The notes under the pieces: model-generated
The model's database searches: none
Told to the model about the DNA's origin: nothing
Seen by the model: only the letters and a program-made list of their open reading frames with translations
Position numbers and translations under genes: made by a program
Shown here: positions 44,483 to 53,747 of the stretch, one piece after another
How positions within the stretch are numbered: position 1 is the stretch's first letter
How the letters are laid out: each line of letters opens with the position of its first letter
Source of the DNA: Algoriphagus sp. NG3
GTDB taxonomy: Bacteria > Bacteroidota > Bacteroidia > Cytophagales > Cyclobacteriaceae
Assembly (NCBI RefSeq): GCF_034119865.1
Contig: NZ_CP139421.1
Location: 620,001-684,000, forward strand
Reading direction: 5' to 3'
DNA: 64,000 bases

Positions 44483-45835
44483 TTACCTGAAACTCATCGT
44501 AAAGACAGTCCGCTCATTTGGGATGGAAGTTACTTCGAGACTGCCTTTGTGCAGGTTCATGATCTGTCTGGATATGGCCAGCCCTATACCACTGCCTGTC
44601 TTTTTGGTAGAATAAAAAGGCACAAAAATCCGCTCCAGAGCCTCGGGGATAATTCCCGGACCAGAGTCTTCTACCTGTATCATCAAGCCAAGATCTCCCT
44701 GACCAATGGCGGATAGCCAAATGGTACGATCAGCTTGATTCTGTAAGGATTCGGAGGCATTTTTCACCAAATTGATCAAGATCATGGTGATCTGATCGGG
44801 GTCACAATGGATATCCAGATCTCCGGGATGTACCTTTGTTTCTACTTTTACCTCAGCGGCTTTTAAGTCCTCCTTCATCAGATTGAGCACATTTTCAAAG
44901 AGCTGCCCGACGGGCATGGTGACTTTCTTCGGAGCTGGAATATTGGTATAGTCCCGGTAGGCGTTTACGAAATTCACCAGCCCTCTGCTACGGTTGGCAA
45001 TGGTGTCCAAGCCTTCCTGCATATCTATAAACCCATCTTTTTTGATCAAAAACCCCTCTTGCTGTACATAACTATCCTCATCAAGAATAGTGCGGAGTGA
45101 TTCTACCAAACTGGAGATCGGTGTGATGGAGTTCATGATTTCATGACGGAGTACCTTGGTCAGGTTTTGCCAGGCCTCGAGTTCATTTGACTGGAGTTCA
45201 GCATTGATGTTCTGTAGTGAGAGCAAGGTCCAGCTATGCCCCCCCATCTTGAGCGATGTGGACTGAATGATCAGGTGAAGGTTGGGATTTACCTTTTTGG
45301 ATATTCTCTGTCCAGGCTTCATTTCCATTACGTCGGTGAGAAGTATAGGAGAGAGTTTTCCCAAGTCAGTGATGTCCCGAAACTGGGGGATCTGCAACAA
45401 GTGCTTTGCGGCGTTGTTGATCACGCCGATTTTTCCGGCATCGTTGAATGATATGATTCCGGTATTGATATGTTGGATTATGATCTGAAGAAACAGCATC
45501 TGCTCTTCCTTCTCCGCCCGGGTTTGCTTGAACACTTCCATTACCTCATTGAAAGAGGTATTTACTTCCCTGAATGAATTTCCCATTTTGCTATCGGAAG
45601 TGAAGGAGCTGGAAAAATCCGCATACCGAATGGAGTCCAGAAACCGGGCAAGTTTATGGTTGATGGAGTTCACATAGTAGATCATTTCTCCGATCTGTAT
45701 GAGGGCTATCAAGGCCAAAATAGCGGGAGCCAGCCATAAATCCTGGCTATAATACAACCAAAGACCAAGGTATAGATTAAGGATGATTCCAATGATTCTA
45801 AGGCTTACGCCAAAAGAAAACCGTTTATAAACCAT
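44483..45835 (-). CDS. NtrY-like sensor histidine kinase
   Basis: 450 residues from ATG 45835, which overlaps the upstream regulator's stop by 11 bases. A longer frame from 45955 would overlap it by 131 bases and is rejected. Two N-terminal helices (SLRIIGIILNLYLGLWLYY and LAPAILALIALIQIGEMIYY) are followed by a PAS-like domain (FNDAGKIGVINNAAKHLL). The phospho-acceptor box is LRHEIMNSITPISSL, then the N box ILINLVKNASESL and the G boxes VEDSGPGIIPEAL and STKKTGSGIGLAISRQIM. This is the class that pairs with sigma-54 regulators. It phosphorylates the regulator encoded just upstream. Confidence 0.88.
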   Translation of the reverse strand: MVYKRFSFGVSLRIIGIILNLYLGLWLYYSQDLWLAPAILALIALIQIGEMIYYVNSINHKLARFLDSIRYADFSSSFTSDSKMGNSFREVNTSFNEVMEVFKQTRAEKEEQMLFLQIIIQHINTGIISFNDAGKIGVINNAAKHLLQIPQFRDITDLGKLSPILLTDVMEMKPGQRISKKVNPNLHLIIQSTSLKMGGHSWTLLSLQNINAELQSNELEAWQNLTKVLRHEIMNSITPISSLVESLRTILDEDSYVQQEGFLIKKDGFIDMQEGLDTIANRSRGLVNFVNAYRDYTNIPAPKKVTMPVGQLFENVLNLMKEDLKAAEVKVETKVHPGDLDIHCDPDQITMILINLVKNASESLQNQADRTIWLSAIGQGDLGLMIQVEDSGPGIIPEALERIFVPFYSTKKTGSGIGLAISRQIMNLHKGSLEVTSIPNERTVFTMSFR

Positions 45836-47213
45836 ATTTTTCCAATCTGCGATAAAGCGAGGACCTGGTAAGCCCCAGTTCTTCAGCCGCTCTGGTAATG
45901 TGTCCGTTGTGTTTTTGTAAGGCTTTGCGGATAAGGATACGTTCCACATCTTCAATATTCAGATGCTCTAGGCTTACCGACTCATCCTGACGCTCAGGCT
46001 GAGCCATTTTTTGCAAAAACAGGTCCTCTGGCTGAAGCACATTATGATTTGACATGATCACCGCGCGTTCTATGCTGTGTTGTAGCTCGCGGATATTGCC
46101 TGGCCAGTGGTACTTGGTCATCCGTTTTACCAGTGGTTCAGAGGCTTTTCGGATGTCCTTATTGTACTTTTTGGAGTAAAACGTAATGAAATGATCTGCC
46201 AACAGCGGAATGTCTTCCACACGTTCCCGAAGAGGGGGAAGCTGGATTTCAATGGTATTGATACGGTACAGCAAATCCTGGCGGAAACCATTTTCATAGA
46301 TCATATTGTGAATAGGCATATTGGTGGCAGAGATCAGGCGGATATTCACATCCACAGGCCTATTGGCTCCCACACGTGTCACCTCCCGGTTTTGCAGAGC
46401 AGCCAAAAGTTTTGATTGAAGCGCCATTGGTAAATTTCCTATTTCATCCAAGAAAAGCGTTCCCTTATGCGCCTGCTCAAATCTTCCTGCCCTATCCTCT
46501 TTGGCATCTGTAAACGACCCTTTTTTATGTCCGAAAAGCTCTGACTCGAAAAGCGTCTGCGTGATGGATCCTAAATCCACCCCTACAAATGCCTCCCTGT
46601 TCCTTTTGGAATGACGGTGTATCGCACGGGCTATCAGCTCTTTTCCGGTTCCGTTTTCTCCTAAAATCAGTACGTTGGCATCAGTCACGGCAACCCGCTC
46701 AATTGTCTCAAACACCTTCTGCATGGTCTCGCTTTGGCCAATAATGTCCTTGAACTTATTGTCTATGTCCTGCTGCATGGTCTGCTTCTGGTCACGGAGT
46801 AGATCTACTTCCATTTTCTTTTTGCGGAGCTGCAAGGCAGAGTTCAATGTGGCCAGTAGACGCTCATTTTCCCATGGCTTCAGTACAAAGTCAGTCGCTC
46901 CTTCCTTAATAGCTTTCACCGCAAGATTCACGTCGCCATAAGCAGTGATCAAGACCACCACTGCAGATGGGTCAAGCTCAAGGATACGGTCCAGCCAGTA
47001 GAAACCTTCCTGTCCGGAACTTACATCTTTGGTGAAATTCATGTCCAGCAGAATCACATCATAGGATTCATTGTGGGTGAGGATGGGGAGTAGATCGGGA
47101 TTGGTCTCGGTGTCCACTTGGGAAAAATGCCGTTTAAGAAAAATTTTTGCTGCCTTAAGAAGGTCTTCATTGTCATCTACAATAAGAATTTTGCCTGTTC
47201 TTTGCTCGCTCAT
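45825..47213 (-). CDS. sigma-54-dependent response regulator (NtrC family)
   Basis: 462 residues. Receiver domain with Asp57 in VILLDMNF, AAA+ domain with Walker A GENGTGKE (185-192), sigma-54 contact loop GSFTDA (232-237, a variant of GAFTGA), and Walker B GTLFLDEIG (251-259). A Fis-type helix-turn-helix lies at the end (ITRAAEELGLTRSSLYRRL). It activates transcription from -24/-12 promoters by remodelling sigma-54 RNA polymerase with ATP. It is divergent from the HlyD/ABC/FtsX operon, which is its obvious target. Confidence 0.92.
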   Translation of the reverse strand: MSEQRTGKILIVDDNEDLLKAAKIFLKRHFSQVDTETNPDLLPILTHNESYDVILLDMNFTKDVSSGQEGFYWLDRILELDPSAVVVLITAYGDVNLAVKAIKEGATDFVLKPWENERLLATLNSALQLRKKKMEVDLLRDQKQTMQQDIDNKFKDIIGQSETMQKVFETIERVAVTDANVLILGENGTGKELIARAIHRHSKRNREAFVGVDLGSITQTLFESELFGHKKGSFTDAKEDRAGRFEQAHKGTLFLDEIGNLPMALQSKLLAALQNREVTRVGANRPVDVNIRLISATNMPIHNMIYENGFRQDLLYRINTIEIQLPPLRERVEDIPLLADHFITFYSKKYNKDIRKASEPLVKRMTKYHWPGNIRELQHSIERAVIMSNHNVLQPEDLFLQKMAQPERQDESVSLEHLNIEDVERILIRKALQKHNGHITRAAEELGLTRSSLYRRLEKYGL

Positions 47214-47490
47214 GGTAAAAAGGAATTTAAAAAGCCCGGAAACCTATCCTGCTTGTGCCATGCTCTTGTTCCAAAAGCATACCGAAACGTGTGACATTCC
47301 AAATTTGCCAAAAAACGTTTGATTTCGGACAATCTAAGCATGTTTTTAAGAAATGCACTTCTGCTATCCGTAGGGTTAGAACTATACGACTTTGAATTAT
47401 TTTGTTCGCTTGCGGACGATAATGTTCGCGATTCTAGATCGTCTTTAGATCAAAATCAACGAAACTAGCCTGTACAGCCGATTTTTTGCA

Positions 47491-47507
47491 TGGCATACCA
47501 TTTGGCA
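47491..47507 (+). promoter_or_regulatory. possible sigma-54 promoter of the export operon
   Basis: TGGCATACCATTTGGCA resembles the -24/-12 consensus TGGCAC-N5-TTGCA. The GG is in place, but the GC doublet is shifted by one base, so the match is imperfect. It lies 36 bases before the HlyD-type gene and faces it. The neighbouring NtrC-type activator makes a sigma-54 promoter here plausible. Confidence 0.35.
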
Positions 47508-47542
47508 TATGGGTAGCAGCCCGAAAATGGCATTAACACACA

Positions 47543-48790
47543 ATGGATAGAAAAATAGCTAAGAAAACCTGGACCCCTAAGAGAATTGCCTGGATAGCAG
47601 GCGGTGTTATTTTAGTCGCCGGTATTGTTTATCAGATTGCATTTGCAGATCATAGATCTACAATGAACGTACAGAAAGACCGCCTGAGCATCGCAACTGT
47701 GACCAAGGGGGAATTTACAGATTACATTTTGGTCTCCGGGCAGATAGAGCCTGCGCAGACGTTCTTCCTGGATGCGGTAGAAGGCGGGATGGTAGGGGAG
47801 ATCGTACGGGAATCCGGGGCTTTGGTGGAAGTAGGGGATACTATTCTGGTCATGGCCAATTCCAATTTGCAGCTGGACGTCATGCAGCGGGAGACCATGC
47901 TTTATGAGCAGATCAACAATCTTCGTCAGACCCGCCTTTTTCTGGATCAAAATGACCTGAACCAGCAAGGGCAATTGGCAGAGATAGATTATCAGATCAG
48001 CTTATTGGAGCCGCAGTACAAGAGGTTTAAAGAACTTCATGAGAAGAAGCTGGTGTCTGACCGGGAATTTGAAGAGGTGGCAGAGCAATACCAGTACAAC
48101 CTGAAAAGAAGAGAATTGACTTATAAATCCTATAAAAGTGATTCTGTCGCCAGGGCATATCAACTCGCCCAGCTTCGGCAGTCAGAGGGAAGAATGAACG
48201 CCTCTCTGGATGGAGTGGGGCAGATCTTGAATAACCTGGTGATCAAAGCGCCTATTGCAGGTCAGTTGGCCATGGAGCAGATCGAAGTAGGCCAGTCCAT
48301 TAATTCCGGAGCCCGCTATGGTCAGATAGATGTGCTGGACGAATTCAAGGTACGGGTGCCTATAGATGAACTCTATCTGCCGAGGATAGGACAGGGGCTT
48401 CAGGGCAAGTTCACACTCAGCGGTGTGGATCATGAACTGGAGATCACCAAAATCTTCCCTACGATCACCAACGGTAGATTTGAGGTGGATATGCGATTTA
48501 CAGGCGAAAGCCCAAAGGGAATCAGAAGAGGACAGAGTGTGAGAATCAGATTGCAGTTGAGTGATAGTGAGCAGAGTTTGCTCTTGCCAACAGGCGGATT
48601 CTTTAAGGATACAGGCGGAAACTGGGTGTTTGTGATCAATTCCTCAGGCAATGCCGAAAAGCGGAATATCAGACTTGGAAACAAAAACCCTGAATATTAT
48701 GAAGTACTGGAAGGCTTGGTGGAAGGGGAGAAAGTAATCATCAGCGGCTATGAGAATTTCGGGAAGAATGAGGTGTTGGAGTTGAGATGA
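47543..48790 (+). CDS. HlyD/MacA-type periplasmic adaptor
   Basis: 415 residues. One N-terminal membrane helix (RIAWIAGGVILVAGIVYQIAF) is followed by a split lipoyl domain (GGMVGEIVRESGALVEVGDTI and NNLVIKAPIAGQLAMEQIEVG), a coiled-coil hairpin of about 100 residues between them, and beta-barrel and membrane-proximal domains. Such adaptors bridge an inner-membrane ABC transporter and an outer-membrane channel. With the ABC ATPase and FtsX-type permease downstream it forms a MacAB-like export system. No TolC gene is in the window. Confidence 0.88.
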   Translation: MDRKIAKKTWTPKRIAWIAGGVILVAGIVYQIAFADHRSTMNVQKDRLSIATVTKGEFTDYILVSGQIEPAQTFFLDAVEGGMVGEIVRESGALVEVGDTILVMANSNLQLDVMQRETMLYEQINNLRQTRLFLDQNDLNQQGQLAEIDYQISLLEPQYKRFKELHEKKLVSDREFEEVAEQYQYNLKRRELTYKSYKSDSVARAYQLAQLRQSEGRMNASLDGVGQILNNLVIKAPIAGQLAMEQIEVGQSINSGARYGQIDVLDEFKVRVPIDELYLPRIGQGLQGKFTLSGVDHELEITKIFPTITNGRFEVDMRFTGESPKGIRRGQSVRIRLQLSDSEQSLLLPTGGFFKDTGGNWVFVINSSGNAEKRNIRLGNKNPEYYEVLEGLVEGEKVIISGYENFGKNEVLELR

Positions 48791-48872
48791 TGCTGGGTGT
48801 CGGATGTCGGATGACCGATGTTGGGAGACCTAAGAGAGATGACTGGTTGATGGACGGAAAATAGTGTGAGTT

Positions 48873-48984
48873 CGTCATTGCGAGTGAGGGAACGAACGAA
48901 GCAATCTCTTGAATTCAAACTAGATTGCTTCGGGTCACAATGCTAGAATTAACTATTGGCAATAATATATCCCTCGCAATGACG
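48873..48984. repeat. interspersed palindromic element, copy 1
   Basis: A 112-base element with terminal inverted repeats CGTCATTGCGAG (48873-48884) and CTCGCAATGACG (48973-48984). Inner arms with GAAGCAATCT and AGATTGCTTC are also present. A second copy lies at 49957-50049 on the other side of the ABC ATPase gene. This CGTCATTGCGAG-type palindrome is widespread in bacterial intergenic regions. Confidence 0.85.
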
Positions 48985-49101
48985 TAAGAGGCACTTAAAA
49001 AATAATCTAATCATTGATTTTAAAAAAAAATAAAATAATAAAACAAGAATGGAGGACCAAACGGCTTCGGTCTTCGGTCTTCGGTCTTCAAACTCAAAAC
49101 C

Positions 49102-49797
49102 ATGAACGTAATCAAAACAGTCAATCTCAGAAAAATGTACGCTACCGAAGAGGTAGAGACCACCGCTTTGGACAGCATCCAGATCGAAATCAAAAAAGGC
49201 GAATTCGTCGCCATCATGGGGCCTTCAGGATGTGGTAAATCCACGCTTCTGAATATTCTGGGATTGCTGGACAATCCGGATGGTGGAGAGTATCACTTCC
49301 TTGATCATGAGGTAGCAAAATTCTCCGAAAGACAACGCTCTTCACTTAGAAAAGGAAATATCGGATTCGTATTTCAGAGCTTCAACCTGATCGACGAACT
49401 TACGGTATTCGAAAATGTGGAGCTCCCACTGCTTTACCTGAAAATCCCTGCAGACGAGCGTAAGACTAGAGTAGAGGAAGTATTGACTCGCATGAATATC
49501 ATGCACCGGAGAAACCACTTCCCCCAGCAGCTTTCAGGTGGTCAGCAGCAGCGTGTCGCCATCGCCAGAGCGATCGTGGCCAAGCCTTCTGTGATCCTTG
49601 CCGATGAACCTACAGGTAACTTGGATTCCACCAATGGTGAAGAAGTGATGCGTCTTCTGGAAGAACTCAATAATGAAGGAACCACGATAGTGATGGTGAC
49701 CCACTCTCCGCATGATGCCAACTATGCACACCGAATCATCAATCTGTTTGATGGCAAAGTGGTGACGGAGAATATCCGGGAGCAGTTTCATGTGTAG
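49102..49797 (+). CDS. ABC transporter ATPase (MacB/LolD type)
   Basis: 231 residues. Walker A GPSGCGKST, Q loop in FVFQSFNLIDELTV, signature LSGGQQQRVAIARA, Walker B VILADEPTGNLD and the H loop MVTHSPHDA. The sequence belongs to the MacB/LolD/FtsE branch that works with FtsX-like permeases. It is the second gene of the HlyD-ABC-FtsX operon, although the spacers on both sides are about 310 bases long and filled with palindromic repeats. Confidence 0.93.
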   Translation: MNVIKTVNLRKMYATEEVETTALDSIQIEIKKGEFVAIMGPSGCGKSTLLNILGLLDNPDGGEYHFLDHEVAKFSERQRSSLRKGNIGFVFQSFNLIDELTVFENVELPLLYLKIPADERKTRVEEVLTRMNIMHRRNHFPQQLSGGQQQRVAIARAIVAKPSVILADEPTGNLDSTNGEEVMRLLEELNNEGTTIVMVTHSPHDANYAHRIINLFDGKVVTENIREQFHV

Positions 49798-49956
49798 CTA
49801 TTGAAAAATTGGAAGATTCTAAAATTGGAAAATTGGTCAATATAACCTTCGTCTCCGGATCATATCCAGAACGATTTCTTTCCCTCGGTCTGTGTCCTCA
49901 CAGACCGAAATAAATGTGGTCGACTACGGCGCAGAACCGAAAACCGGAGTGAGCTC

Positions 49957-50049
49957 CGTCATTGCGAGGTACAGCCTGCCCCGATGAGTCGGGGAAGCAA
50001 TCTATCTTGATTTACAGATTGCTTCACTCGTTCCTCGCTCGCAATGACG
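49957..50049. repeat. interspersed palindromic element, copy 2
   Basis: A 93-base element with the same terminal arms as copy 1: CGTCATTGCGAG at 49957-49968 and CTCGCAATGACG at 50038-50049. The inner arms GAAGCAATCT and AGATTGCTTC are again present, with a different centre. It lies in the spacer between the ABC ATPase and permease genes. Confidence 0.85.
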
Positions 50050-50102
50050 AATAAAACGAATCTTTCAATCTTCCAATTTTCTAATCTTAAAATAAAAAAG
50101 CC

Positions 50103-52463
50103 ATGCTCCGCCACCAACTTACCCTCGCATTCCGCAGCTTTATGAAGTTCAAAAAGATCTTTGCGATCAATCTGTTTGGATTGGCAATAGGTCTTACCAC
50201 AGTGGTTTTGATCCTGCTTTGGGTGAAGGACGAGTTGAGTATCGGCAGGTATCATGAGAAGATAGACAGGATCTACGCTGTGATGACAAATCACGACAAC
50301 AGTGGTGGAATCGTCACAATCGGAATTACTCCGGGTGATATGGCCGAAGCAATGAAAGCAGAGCTTTCCCAGGTAGAACTGTCTGCCGGAACCTCTCCAT
50401 ACATCGAAGGAGTTGCATTTGAGCAGGGTGACACCAAGATGTCAGGAGCGGGCTTGTTTGTGGATCAAAGCTATTTTGATATTTTTTCGGTGGATTTTGT
50501 GGAAGGAAACCCAGGTCAGATCATGACTGGAATCAATTCCTTGGCCATCTCCGAGAGTATGGCTACCAAGCTCTTTGGCTCACCAAAAGAAGCGATTGGT
50601 AAATCTGTGAAATGGCAGGTTTACGATTTTCAGAATGAGGTAGAAGTGACGGGAGTGTTCAAAGACCTTGGGTCTATGGATGTGGATAAGCAGGACTACT
50701 TCCTGGCTTTTTCCTATTTCAAGCAGATGCTCGGTGATGGCGTACACTGGGATAATTACAATGCTTCCACCTATGTACTCCTTCGCCCGGATACAGATGT
50801 GGAAGCTTTCAATGAACAGATTTCAGGTTTTATTAAAGCCAAAGAAGCGGGTAGTAATGTGTCAGCTTTTGTGCAACCCTATGGAGATACGTATCTGTAC
50901 GGTACTTACGAAGATGGGAAAGTAGCAGGAGGAAGGATCAGCTATGTCAAACTTTTTTCAGTGATAGCTCTCTTTATTCTGATTATTGCCTGCATCAATT
51001 TTATGAATCTGACCACGGCGAGATCGATGAGTAGGGTAAAGGAAATCGGCGTCAAAAAATCCATGGGAGCAAGCCGTGGAGGTCTATTCAGCCAGTTTAT
51101 GGTCGAGTCACTGGTGCTCACTTTTTTGGCACTGATGCTGGCGGTGGTACTAGTCTATATTTTACAACCCTTTTTCAATCAGGTTACATCCAAGGCACTA
51201 AGTTTGGCTTTAGAGCCTGAACTGATCTTGATTTTATTGGCAATAGGCATTGTGACAGGCTTTTTGGCGGGCATCTATCCGGCAGCCTACCTATCCAAGT
51301 TTAAGCCCGTGGACGTGATGAAATCATCCGTGAAGGGAAGTTTTGGCGAGTTGCTGGCGAGAAAAGGCTTGGTGGTTTTCCAGTTTGCGATTTCTCTTAT
51401 GCTGATCATCGGGATCTCGGTGATCGGCAAGCAGATGGCATTTATCCAAAACCAAAATCTTGGATACAATCAGAGTCAGCTACTTCAGATAAATGCCTCC
51501 GGGGTTCATCCCAATCAGCTGGACTCATTTTTGGCAGAGCTGAAAAACAGTCCGGGAGTAGAAGATGCTTCCAGCTTGAGTCATCCCTTAGTCGGATTGC
51601 GTAGTTCTACCATTGGTCTTACCTGGGAAGGGAAAAATCCCGACGAACAGGTGAAATTCGAAAACATAACAGTCAATATGGGTTTGGTAGAGACTATGGG
51701 GATGGAACTGGTCGATGGAAGGGCTTTTTCTCCGGACTTTGGAGAAGAAAATTCGAAGATAATTTTAAATGAAGCAGCTGTCCGTACGATTGGTTTTGAA
51801 AATCCTGTTGGGCAGATTGTAAATCTCTGGGGTGAAGATAAAGAAGTGATTGGAGTGCTCAAGGATTTCAATTTTGAGTCATTGAAAGAAAATGTCAAAC
51901 CAGCATTCCTGAAGTATGATCCGGGTTTTGCTGAAAAGATCATGGTAAGAATCGGGGCACAGAACCAACAGGAAACCATTGCAGGAATCGATGGGCTTTT
52001 TGTGAAGCAAACAGCTCAGCCTATGGATTATTCCTTTATGGATGAGGATTATCAGTCGCTGTATGCTTCCGAGCAGCGTGTCTCCAAGCTTGCAAAATAT
52101 TTCGGAGTGATGGCTATTTTCCTGAGCTGTCTTGGGCTGGTTGGATTGGCGGCATTCACTGCCGAAAAGCGCAAGAAGGAAATTGGTGTACGCAAAGTAA
52201 TGGGTGCTTCCACATTCGGGATATTGAGGTTGGTGTCCAAGGATTTCGTACGGCTTGTTCTGATATCGATCGCCATAGCAGTGCCTTTGGCTTGGTATTT
52301 TGCGGATAATTGGCTGAAAACCTATGCGTATCAGACACATCTGAGTTGGTGGATTTTTGCAGGATCTGGGATCTTATTAGTAATCATCGCGGTGATTACC
52401 GTGGGGGCGCAGGCGTATAAAGCCGCTTCTGAAAATCCGGTGAATTCACTGAAAAGCGAGTGA
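50103..52463 (+). CDS. FtsX/MacB-type ABC permease
   Basis: 786 residues, a duplicated FtsX arrangement. N-terminal helix (FAINLFGLAIGLTTVVLILLW), MacB-like periplasmic core, then a helix bundle (SVIALFILIIACINFMNL, preceding the RSMSRVKEIGVKKSMGASRG coupling segment). A second periplasmic domain follows, and a final bundle with KRKKEIGVRKVMGAST and two more helices. This is the common Bacteroidota MacB-like permease that functions with a separate ATPase, here the preceding gene. Such systems export lipids, peptides or drugs by a mechanotransmission mechanism. The substrate is unknown. Confidence 0.9.
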   Translation: MLRHQLTLAFRSFMKFKKIFAINLFGLAIGLTTVVLILLWVKDELSIGRYHEKIDRIYAVMTNHDNSGGIVTIGITPGDMAEAMKAELSQVELSAGTSPYIEGVAFEQGDTKMSGAGLFVDQSYFDIFSVDFVEGNPGQIMTGINSLAISESMATKLFGSPKEAIGKSVKWQVYDFQNEVEVTGVFKDLGSMDVDKQDYFLAFSYFKQMLGDGVHWDNYNASTYVLLRPDTDVEAFNEQISGFIKAKEAGSNVSAFVQPYGDTYLYGTYEDGKVAGGRISYVKLFSVIALFILIIACINFMNLTTARSMSRVKEIGVKKSMGASRGGLFSQFMVESLVLTFLALMLAVVLVYILQPFFNQVTSKALSLALEPELILILLAIGIVTGFLAGIYPAAYLSKFKPVDVMKSSVKGSFGELLARKGLVVFQFAISLMLIIGISVIGKQMAFIQNQNLGYNQSQLLQINASGVHPNQLDSFLAELKNSPGVEDASSLSHPLVGLRSSTIGLTWEGKNPDEQVKFENITVNMGLVETMGMELVDGRAFSPDFGEENSKIILNEAAVRTIGFENPVGQIVNLWGEDKEVIGVLKDFNFESLKENVKPAFLKYDPGFAEKIMVRIGAQNQQETIAGIDGLFVKQTAQPMDYSFMDEDYQSLYASEQRVSKLAKYFGVMAIFLSCLGLVGLAAFTAEKRKKEIGVRKVMGASTFGILRLVSKDFVRLVLISIAIAVPLAWYFADNWLKTYAYQTHLSWWIFAGSGILLVIIAVITVGAQAYKAASENPVNSLKSE

Positions 52464-52603
52464 TCGGTATCAAGTAGCAAGATCAAGTAGCAAGTATCAA
52501 GACATAAGTATCAAGATAGTTGAGGCTAGAATCAAGATACAAGAAGTTTGTGTCATTTCGAGACTTAACATTTGGTTTCCAACCGCACAAAAACCATTGA
52601 TAC

Positions 52604-52936
52604 TCAATACCGCATTCTCCAGCTTGTAATCAGTCCGTTTTCAACTGTGAATAAAAAATCAGCTTTGTTTGTGTATCCTCGGCTAGAATATTGACCTCTC
52701 ACTACAACTTGGTTTCCGTCAAGGATAGTATATTCAGGTTTTTTAACCTTGCCTTGGCGGCTGATAATATCGCTTTCTATCCATTTAGCCGTTTCTTCAG
52801 CTGTTTTCATTTTGCCATCTTCTCCATAAGCTTGGGTGGCGGTAGGTGCAAATTGCGCTCTAATAAGCTTAGCATCTTCGACTTCCATAGCTTCCATTAA
52901 CGCTTTTACAGGTTTTAGTAAGTTTTCGTCTTGCAT
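52604..52936 (-). CDS. SnoaL-like (NTF2 fold) protein
   Basis: 110 residues. The pattern of an N-terminal helix (VKALMEAMEVEDAKLIRAQFA), followed by strands ending in GQYSSRGYTNKADFLFTVENGLITSWRM, fits the cone-shaped NTF2/SnoaL fold. These are small cytoplasmic proteins, some enzymes and many without known ligand. It is convergent with the permease gene. Confidence 0.65.
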   Translation of the reverse strand: MQDENLLKPVKALMEAMEVEDAKLIRAQFAPTATQAYGEDGKMKTAEETAKWIESDIISRQGKVKKPEYTILDGNQVVVRGQYSSRGYTNKADFLFTVENGLITSWRMRY

Positions 52937-53096
52937 AGTTGTTGTATCAGATCGTTGAATTTAGTTTGCTTTTTGAATATTTGCAACCTATCCGATTAGT
53001 GAAGTATATGTACTTATTCTGCTTATATCCGTGTAAAAATTGGCTTTGATCTCCTCTGAAAAGCTACCAGAAACGCTTCGATGATTTTAGTTTGCA

Positions 53097-53139
53097 AGGG
53101 AAATAACAGGAAGTGGCGGTATGTGGGGAGGAAAAGGCT
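53097..53139. repeat. 43-base dispersed repeat, copy 1
   Basis: AGGGAAATAACAGGAAGTGG and its continuation recur at 57361-57405 with only two one-base length differences. Both copies lie in gene-free stretches of about 320 and 630 bases. Confidence 0.75.
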
Positions 53140-53255
53140 AAGCTGTAAAACAAGCATAGCACTCACACTCAGAATGAGCCAGTCTAATTTTTCACATGTA
53201 TAAACATTTTTTCCTCTTGGAAAACTATTCCATTAAATTCCTTGAATGAACCTTT

Positions 53256-53678
53256 TCAATGAAATACACTAACTGCTAGTAGTACGATTGTAACTCCAAT
53301 CAGAAGTGCTGCTTTTCCCATTAAGTCAATGCTTCTTGAGCTTTTTTCAATTCCGGCCTCCATATTTCTTTTCGCTCTTAAATTGATCATCATAATTAAA
53401 ACAATTAAGATTACGAACAAGACCAACTTAACAACTAAAAGCGGTAGTTGGAATATGGCTGGCCAAAAGGGAATAATTAGATAGACTCCAGAAACAAACA
53501 GGAGTAGGATTCCAATGCCTCCCATCAAACTCAATCCCTTGGTTTGATTATGAAACTTGTTAGCCTCTTCTGGGCTTAACTTTGAAATTGCTTTACCTAA
53601 AAAAGCATGTGCGAAGCTCGTTCCAAGCCCCATTACCAGCCCAATCAAATGGATCACTAGCATTATGTCTCTCATCAT
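53256..53678 (-). CDS. four-helix membrane protein of unknown function
   Basis: 140 residues with hydrophobic segments at about 4-26, 49-72, 76-98 and 121-139. MRDIMLVIHLIGLVMGLGTSFAHAFL at the start, with the H of VIHLIG, recalls DUF2269/CopD-like small membrane proteins. No metal-binding cluster is evident. It lies 69 bases after the AraC gene on the same strand and may be its target. Confidence 0.6.
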   Translation of the reverse strand: MMRDIMLVIHLIGLVMGLGTSFAHAFLGKAISKLSPEEANKFHNQTKGLSLMGGIGILLLFVSGVYLIIPFWPAIFQLPLLVVKLVLFVILIVLIMMINLRAKRNMEAGIEKSSRSIDLMGKAALLIGVTIVLLAVSVFH

Positions 53679-53747
53679 TTTGATTATTTTTATAATGCAA
53701 ATTTAAGCCAGTAGCCTGAGGGCAATAGCGGACATTTTCTGCCAATA

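Noticed and set aside
44483-45955. Long version of the NtrY-like kinase starting at 45955
   Set aside because: It would overlap the response regulator gene by 131 bases, and the extra 40 residues read as a shadow of it. ATG 45835 gives a normal start right before the first membrane helix.
47612-47974. 120-codon minus-strand frame inside the adaptor gene
   Set aside because: Opposite-strand shadow of a well-supported HlyD-type gene with no family features.
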